Positions 58,414 to 64,000 of a DNA stretch of 64,000 nucleotides are shown in pieces. A model generated the notes under the pieces. The model was not told where the DNA came from, searched no databases, and saw only the letters and a program-made list of their open reading frames with translations. Made by a program: the position numbers and the translations under genes. Each line of letters opens with the position of its first letter. The first letter of the stretch is position 1. Source of the DNA: Paenirhizobium selenitireducens ATCC BAA-1503 (lineage in GTDB: Bacteria; Pseudomonadota; Alphaproteobacteria; Rhizobiales; Rhizobiaceae); the NCBI RefSeq assembly GCF_000518785.1, contig NZ_JAEG01000001.1:310001-374000 (forward strand), read 5' to 3'.

Positions 58414-59636
58414 TGTCGCTGCTCTCGGTCGAAGAAGCCCAGCGCCGCCTGCTGGAGGCCACCGCTCCCCTCGCCCGCAGCGAGACCCTGCCCCTTGGCG
58501 AAGCCGACAGCCGCATATTGAGCGCCGACATCAAGGCCCGGCTGACCCAGCCGCCTTTCGACGCCTCGGCGATGGACGGTTATGCGCTGCGTGCCGCTGA
58601 CGCACCGGAACCCGGAACGGTCCTCAAGGTGATCGGCACATCGGCCGCGGGCCATGGCTTCGACGGCACCGTCGGTCCGGGTGAGACGGTGCGCATCTTC
58701 ACCGGCGCACCGGTGCCGGCCGGGGCCGATGCCATCCTCATCCAGGAGGATGCCGAGAAGCTCGAAGGCCAGGCGATCCACACCACGTTCCCGGTGACGC
58801 TCGGCCGGCATATCCGCCCGCGCGGCCAGGATTTCGCCGAGGGCGAGACGGTGCTGAAGGCCGGCGAACAACTCGATTTTTCCCGCCTGATGCTGATCGC
58901 GGCGATGAACCATGCGACCGTCGAGGTCTTCGCCAGACCGCGCGTGGCGATCCTTGCCACCGGCGACGAACTCGTATCGCCTGGCGAACAGCCCGGCCCG
59001 CACCAGATCATCGGCTCCAACACCTTCGGCATCGCGGCGCTTGCCCGCCAGGCCGGCGCAGAGGTCGTTGATCTCGGCATCGTCGGCGACGACCGCGCGG
59101 CAATCACCGCCGCCGTCGACAAGGCCCGCGCCTGCGGCGCCGACATCCTCGTCACCCTCGGCGGCGCTTCGGTCGGCGACCACGATCTCGTCCAGTCGAC
59201 GCTGGTCGCCGCCGGCATGCGCCTCGACTTCTGGAAGATCGCCATGCGCCCCGGCAAGCCGCTGATGGTCGGCGAGCTTGGCGGCATGCACGTGCTCGGC
59301 CTGCCGGGCAATCCGGTCTCGTCCATGGTCTGCGGCCTGCTGTTCATGGAGCCGCTGCTGGCAAAGCTCACGGGGCGCCCGCCCCTTGCGCGCCTCTCGA
59401 CGGCGCGCACCTCCACCGTGCTTGCCACCAACGACAAGCGCCAGGACTATCTGCGCGCCCGGCTGATCCGCGATGCGGACGGGAATGTCCGGGCCGAGAG
59501 CTACGGCAAGCAGGATTCGTCGATGATGAAGATTTTTGCCCGCTCCGACTGCCTGATCATCCGCCCGCCCCATGCCCCCGAACTGCCGGTTGGCGCAGAG
59601 ACACCGGTGCTTCTGCTGCGGCCCTTGGAGGCCTGA
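58413..59636 (+). CDS. moeA: Molybdopterin molybdotransferase MoeA
   Basis: A protein of 407 aa. Domain I with PPFDASAMDGYALR, domain III (MoaB-like) with ATGDELVSPGE and GGASVGDHDLV (molybdopterin-binding Asp), then LPGNPVSSMVC and the beta-barrel C-terminus. It inserts molybdate into the pterin. Last gene of the trpDC-moaC-moeA run; an imperfect hairpin follows at 59665-59682. In other rhizobia lexA usually follows here, which it does not in this window. Confidence 0.95.
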   Translation: MSLLSVEEAQRRLLEATAPLARSETLPLGEADSRILSADIKARLTQPPFDASAMDGYALRAADAPEPGTVLKVIGTSAAGHGFDGTVGPGETVRIFTGAPVPAGADAILIQEDAEKLEGQAIHTTFPVTLGRHIRPRGQDFAEGETVLKAGEQLDFSRLMLIAAMNHATVEVFARPRVAILATGDELVSPGEQPGPHQIIGSNTFGIAALARQAGAEVVDLGIVGDDRAAITAAVDKARACGADILVTLGGASVGDHDLVQSTLVAAGMRLDFWKIAMRPGKPLMVGELGGMHVLGLPGNPVSSMVCGLLFMEPLLAKLTGRPPLARLSTARTSTVLATNDKRQDYLRARLIRDADGNVRAESYGKQDSSMMKIFARSDCLIIRPPHAPELPVGAETPVLLLRPLEA

Positions 59637-59664
59637 CCGGAGCGCTCCGGTCGCTCAGCAGAAC

Positions 59665-59682
59665 GGCCGGCGAGCGCCGGCC
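59665..59682 (+). terminator. Hairpin after moeA (weak terminator)
   Basis: GGCCGGC / GCCGGCC, a perfect 7-bp stem with a GAGC loop, 29 bases past the moeA stop. No T-run follows, so termination may need Rho or the next hairpins. Confidence 0.4.
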
Positions 59683-59720
59683 ATTCTGGGAGTTGTAGTA
59701 ACGGTCCGTTCTCACCGGTC

Positions 59721-59926
59721 GCGGCTCTTTTCCTCTCGGAAAAGCCGGCCCTTCGCTTTGCGTTCAGGGCGTTCGCCGCTGCAATCGGGGAGCTGGATCG
59801 ATTGCTCCGCTGCGCGGATCGCGGCTCTTTTCCTGTCGGAAAAGCCGGCCCTTCGCTTGGGCTCAGGGCGTTCGCCGCTGCGATCGATTCACTGGATCGA
59901 TCGCTCCGCTTCGCGGATCGCGGCTC
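59721..59926. repeat. Imperfect tandem repeat, units of 100 and 99 bp plus a third start
   Basis: Unit 1 (59721-59820) and unit 2 (59821-59919) both begin GCGGCTCTTTTCC and end GCGGATC, with roughly 85-90% identity by eye; the first seven bases of a third copy run into the DUF992 stop. Each unit holds a hairpin CTTTTCC / GGAAAAG and a second stem: GCAATC / GATTGC in unit 1, GCGATCGAT / ATCGATCGC in unit 2. The A-T pair of unit 1 is G-C in unit 2, a compensatory change. This 288-base moeA-DUF992 gap holds no gene. Confidence 0.85.
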
Positions 59927-60458
59927 ACCCCTCCGGCGTCAGGGTGACGGAGGTGCCGGTGGCGGCGAGGTTGAGGCCGAGTTGGCCGGTGACGCTCACC
60001 GTCTGCAGGTGGATCGAGCCGGCCGTGCCGCCGACGAGAATATTGGCACCGATGCCGGCACCGACGGTCGCCTCGGCGCTTGCGCCCTGGTAGAGGCCGC
60101 CGAGCGAGCCGTGGTGGTAGCCGGCCGTCGGGGCAAACACCGCCCAGACCAGCTTGGAGCGCGTGGTGAAGCCGATGTCGACGCCCATCTTGCGGATCGT
60201 GCCGCTATAGCGATCGAGCGCCTCGCCACCCATGGCGGAGGAGAACACGCAATCGGCCTGCTTGGCTGAGCCGATGACATAACCGACCCCGCCGCCGACA
60301 TCGCAGGTCAGGTAGCCGATGCGCACGCCGCCGACCCGGTCGCTTTCCTGATAGGTCGGCACCGGCTCGCGCGCCGTGACCGCGTCGGCGGAAACGGCCA
60401 TGCCGGCCGAAAGCAAGACCGGCAGTGCGGCGATCGCCGTGGTGATTGTCTTCTTCAT
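59925..60458 (-). CDS. DUF992 exported protein
   Basis: A protein of 177 aa with a signal peptide (about 1-24, ALPVLLSAGMAVSA). VRIGYLTCDVGGGVGYVIGS and CVFSS near the middle, then YSGTIRKMGVDIGFTTRSKLVWAVFAP and repeated Gly-rich strands are the DUF992 pattern. Found in Rhizobiales; no known function. ATG 60458 lies in the repeat-rich region next to pyrG. Stop coincides with the end of the upstream tandem repeat. Confidence 0.88.
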   Translation of the reverse strand: MKKTITTAIAALPVLLSAGMAVSADAVTAREPVPTYQESDRVGGVRIGYLTCDVGGGVGYVIGSAKQADCVFSSAMGGEALDRYSGTIRKMGVDIGFTTRSKLVWAVFAPTAGYHHGSLGGLYQGASAEATVGAGIGANILVGGTAGSIHLQTVSVTGQLGLNLAATGTSVTLTPEG

Positions 60459-60654
60459 CCCTGTATTCCTTCTTGTCTTTGCATTCTCCGCGCAGGCCCA
60501 TGGGGCGATGCAGGCGTGGAGCTTGGTCAACGCGCGTGGCGAAAGAATGATCCAATGACGGCGGCACAGCGGCGTTTGTGGGCGGCGGGGCCTTGCCGGC
60601 CCTTGCCTCCGGATATGACTCTGGCGCTTGGTCCCCTTGCGCTGACGGTGCGTG

Positions 60655-60823
60655 CGATCTCCCCCCTTGTGGGGGAGATGTCGGCGTAGCCGACAGAGGG
60701 GGGTATCGCTCGCGACGGGTCGGCAATCGTAGATATGGGGTGTGCTCCATTCTGCGTCGTACCAAGTCGCCCCCCTCTGTCCTGCCGGACATCTCCCCCA
60801 CGAGGGGGGAGATCGACCCTGGG
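60655..60823. repeat. Long inverted repeat, rhizobial intergenic type
   Basis: The left arm at 60655-60706 (GATCTCCCCCCTTGTGGGGG onward to GAGGGGGG) and the right arm at 60771-60823 are inverted copies of about 47-50 bp, differing by a few bases and a small central indel; the spacer is about 65 bases. Similar sequences recur between genes in many Rhizobiaceae. A transcript could fold into one long hairpin. Confidence 0.8.
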
Positions 60824-61017
60824 GCCGGCCCCTTGCCCAGCCGGAAACGCCGGCCGGGCTTTTTGGCCCTCCGGTTCCGCTGTCATTTCCTCTTGCCCAG
60901 GCCAAACCTGAGCGGACGGGGCGCCTCTGGCTGCCGCGTAAGGTAAAAAATTCAAATGACACCCGGAGGCGCCCCGTTCGGCGGTTTTTGTCCCGCGACT
61001 TCGGCCTCTCTGCGGCG

Positions 61018-61040
61018 CCGGCCCTTGCCGGGGATTTTTT
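61018..61040 (+). terminator. Terminator-like hairpin inside repeat region
   Basis: CCGGC / GCCGG with a CCTT loop, then GGATTTTTT on the plus strand. No gene reads into it from the left, so it may be part of a repeat element rather than a working terminator. Confidence 0.4.
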
Positions 61041-61576
61041 AAGGCAGGCCCGGCTTTCACCGGCGGACGCCCGCACACCCTCGACAACCCGGTCTTACCA
61101 CCATGCCACGCCACACAGGCGCTCCCGGCGCGCTGTCAGGGCCGGCAAGGTCTTGGGCCGTCCAAAGCCCAAAAATCTTGCCCCCACGTCGCCAGGGGGA
61201 GACCATTTTCCGCGGACCCCGGGGAAAGGCTCTCGCGTCCTTCCTCTTCCCCCGGCGCCGGCCCCGCCTCGCCACAACGCCTTGTGGTGTATCCGCGACG
61301 GAACAAGGTCAGTTTAGGGCCGGAGTTGGTGGGCGGGGAAGATTGGGGCGGGTCGCGTCTGATTTTGCTGGGGAATCGGGGCTGGGCTTCCCCGTCTGTG
61401 TGGCGTGTGGGGCGGGATGCTTCGAGGCCTGGCCTTGAGGTCAGGCACCTCAGCGCGAGGGGCGAACGACGGCGGCTCTCGCCGCGAGGCGGCCTCGGGA
61501 AACGCCTCACCAAGGCGCACGACGAAAGCCATTGGCATGAGGGCAGGCCCGCGGCCCCTCTTGCCGCTGCCGCCAC

Positions 61577-61600
61577 CTTCTCCCCGCGGGCGGGGAGAAG
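61577..61600. repeat. Palindromic element downstream of pyrG
   Basis: CTTCTCCCCG / CGGGGAGAAG is a perfect 10-bp stem with a CGGG loop, 18 bases beyond the pyrG stop. This short palindrome recurs between genes in rhizobial genomes and may stop or protect transcripts; there is no T-run. Confidence 0.6.
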
Positions 61601-61617
61601 GGGAACTCCGGCCGATC

Positions 61618-63381
<1,764 letters not shown>

Positions 63382-63389
63382 TCAGGCGA

Positions 63390-63785
63390 TCAGTTGCCGG
63401 TGGGTACGGCGTTCGGATCGGCCTTGGGGGCGGCCGGTGCGGCTGCACCATTCGTAGCAGGTGCCGGCGTGGTCGCCGGAGCGGCACCCGGAAGCTGGTC
63501 GAGCACGTTGCCGCCCGGAACCGCCGTTCCGGCCGGGATGCGGTCGAGAATGTCGGTCGGCTTCGCTTCGTATCGGGCAAGAAGGCCCAGACCCAGCGAC
63601 GTGATGAAGAACAGCGTCGCGAGGATCGCCGTGGTGCGGGTCAGCGCATTGGCCGTGCCGCGCGCCGACATGAAGCCGGAGCCGCCGCCGACGCCCAAGC
63701 CGCCGCCTTCGGAACGCTGGATCAGAACGACGCCGACAAGCGCCAGCACGATCATGAGATGAATGACAATCAATACGGTCTGCAT
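63390..63785 (-). CDS. secG: Preprotein translocase subunit SecG
   Basis: A protein of 131 aa with two membrane helices (about 2-22 and 53-72), the SecG-type GGGLGVGGGSGFMSARGTANALTRTTAILAT stretch between them, and a long Pro/Ala-rich C-terminal tail common in alphaproteobacteria. It aids SecYEG-mediated export. Lies between tpiA and pyrG. Confidence 0.9.
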   Translation of the reverse strand: MQTVLIVIHLMIVLALVGVVLIQRSEGGGLGVGGGSGFMSARGTANALTRTTAILATLFFITSLGLGLLARYEAKPTDILDRIPAGTAVPGGNVLDQLPGAAPATTPAPATNGAAAPAAPKADPNAVPTGN

Positions 63786-63888
63786 GAATTTTCCACCTGC
63801 CCGAAAGGGGCATAATCAATCGGTTGGCCGCTCTTTACATGAGAGGCCACGGCAAAGGAAGCCCTGAACGGCAGCACCCACCGCCTTT

Positions 63889-64000
63889 TCAGGCGGTAAG
63901 TTCCTCATAGACGCGGTATATGGCGAGGAAATCGGAGGCTTTCAAGCTGGCCCCGCCGATCAGCGCGCCGTCGACATTGGCGACGCCCATCAGTTCCTTC
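63889..64000 (-). CDS. tpiA: Triosephosphate isomerase, C-terminal end only
   Basis: Reading down from 64000, the last 36 codons give [20 protein letters not shown] then [13 protein letters not shown], matching the C-terminal phosphate-binding helix of TpiA (VDGALVGGASL). The 5' end is outside the window. Stop at 63889-63891, inside a small hairpin. It interconverts glyceraldehyde-3-phosphate and DHAP. Confidence 0.88.
   Translation of the reverse strand, partial: KELMGVANVDGALIGGASLKASDFLAIYRVYEELTA

Larger units (their letters stand above)
60459..61617. repeat. Intergenic repeat mosaic without a gene (1.16 kb)
   Basis: No convincing coding region is present: open frames here are rich in Pro, Arg, Gly and Ser, lack ribosome sites and occur on both strands. 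It contains an inverted repeat (60655-60706 with 60771-60823), another with 12-bp arms (60916-60927 and 60966-60977), a hairpin with T-run (61018-61040) and a palindrome (61577-61600). The composition resembles palindromic elements that recur between genes in rhizobial genomes. Nothing else was seen. Confidence 0.75.

Noticed and set aside
60742-61317. Open frame of 191 codons in the repeat mosaic
   Set aside because: Reads through inverted repeats, is Pro/Arg-rich and has no homology that I recognise; typical false ORF of rhizobial repeats.

Overview
The window is about 64 kb of high-GC chromosomal DNA. Gene content and order point to an alphaproteobacterium of the Rhizobiaceae (Rhizobium/Agrobacterium/Ciceribacter type). 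The signs are the dusB-ntrB-ntrC-ntrY-ntrX-trkA-dat-hfq-hflX block, a fused ispDF, the pdhA-pdhB-pdhC-lpdA-lipA block, a GAAC-N7-GAAC LexA operator, and families typical of this group (DUF992, DUF934, DUF2849, DUF465). I cannot name the genus from sequence alone. No tRNA, rRNA, CRISPR array, transposase or prophage gene was recognised.

Layout. 1-1032: an ABC ATPase cut by the window edge, with an MlaC-like periplasmic protein. 1299-6271: a ceramidase-family membrane protein, a MacA/MacB-type export system with separate ATPase and permease, and a GntR regulator. 6364-11327: ferredoxin-NADP reductase and a sulfite reduction operon (cysG-DUF2849-cysI-DUF934). 11590-16456: deaminase, mazG, then an accessory block (LysR, aldo/keto reductase, a decayed mazG fragment, a YdeI-like protein, an unknown membrane-anchored protein) lying between mazG and hflX. 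16722-28163: hflX, hfq, dat, trkA, ntrX, ntrY, ntrC, ntrB and dusB, all on the minus strand. 28314-31313: ispDF, cinA and a secreted GH8 glycosidase. 31330-42784: a long minus-strand run with a COQ10-like protein, a P-loop protein, a PhyH-type dioxygenase, lipA, lpdA, the pyruvate dehydrogenase genes and ftsB. 42926-46112: eno, kdsA and a VOC protein. 46363-53899: lexA, comEC, gltA and a type II P-type ATPase. 54179-59636: ppiD-like, trpD, trpC, moaC and moeA. 59637-61617: a repeat-rich stretch carrying one DUF992 gene. 61618-64000: pyrG, secG and the 3' end of tpiA.

How the genes work together. The cys operon makes siroheme and reduces sulfite, and the adjacent fpr could supply its electrons. 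NtrBC and NtrYX are two nitrogen-responsive two-component systems; NtrC keeps the sigma-54 contact loop and NtrX does not. Eno, the PDH complex, lipA/lpdA and gltA form a glycolysis-to-TCA set. LexA appears to control itself through one perfect and one near-perfect operator.

Most of the window is conserved core chromosome, and I do not see a clear undescribed multi-gene system. The least explained parts are the decayed mazG copy with the gene block beside it, two small lower-GC ORFs wedged into the pdh operon, an approximately 100-bp tandem repeat whose stem shows a compensatory base change, and a 1.16-kb repeat mosaic next to pyrG that may mark a rearrangement junction.
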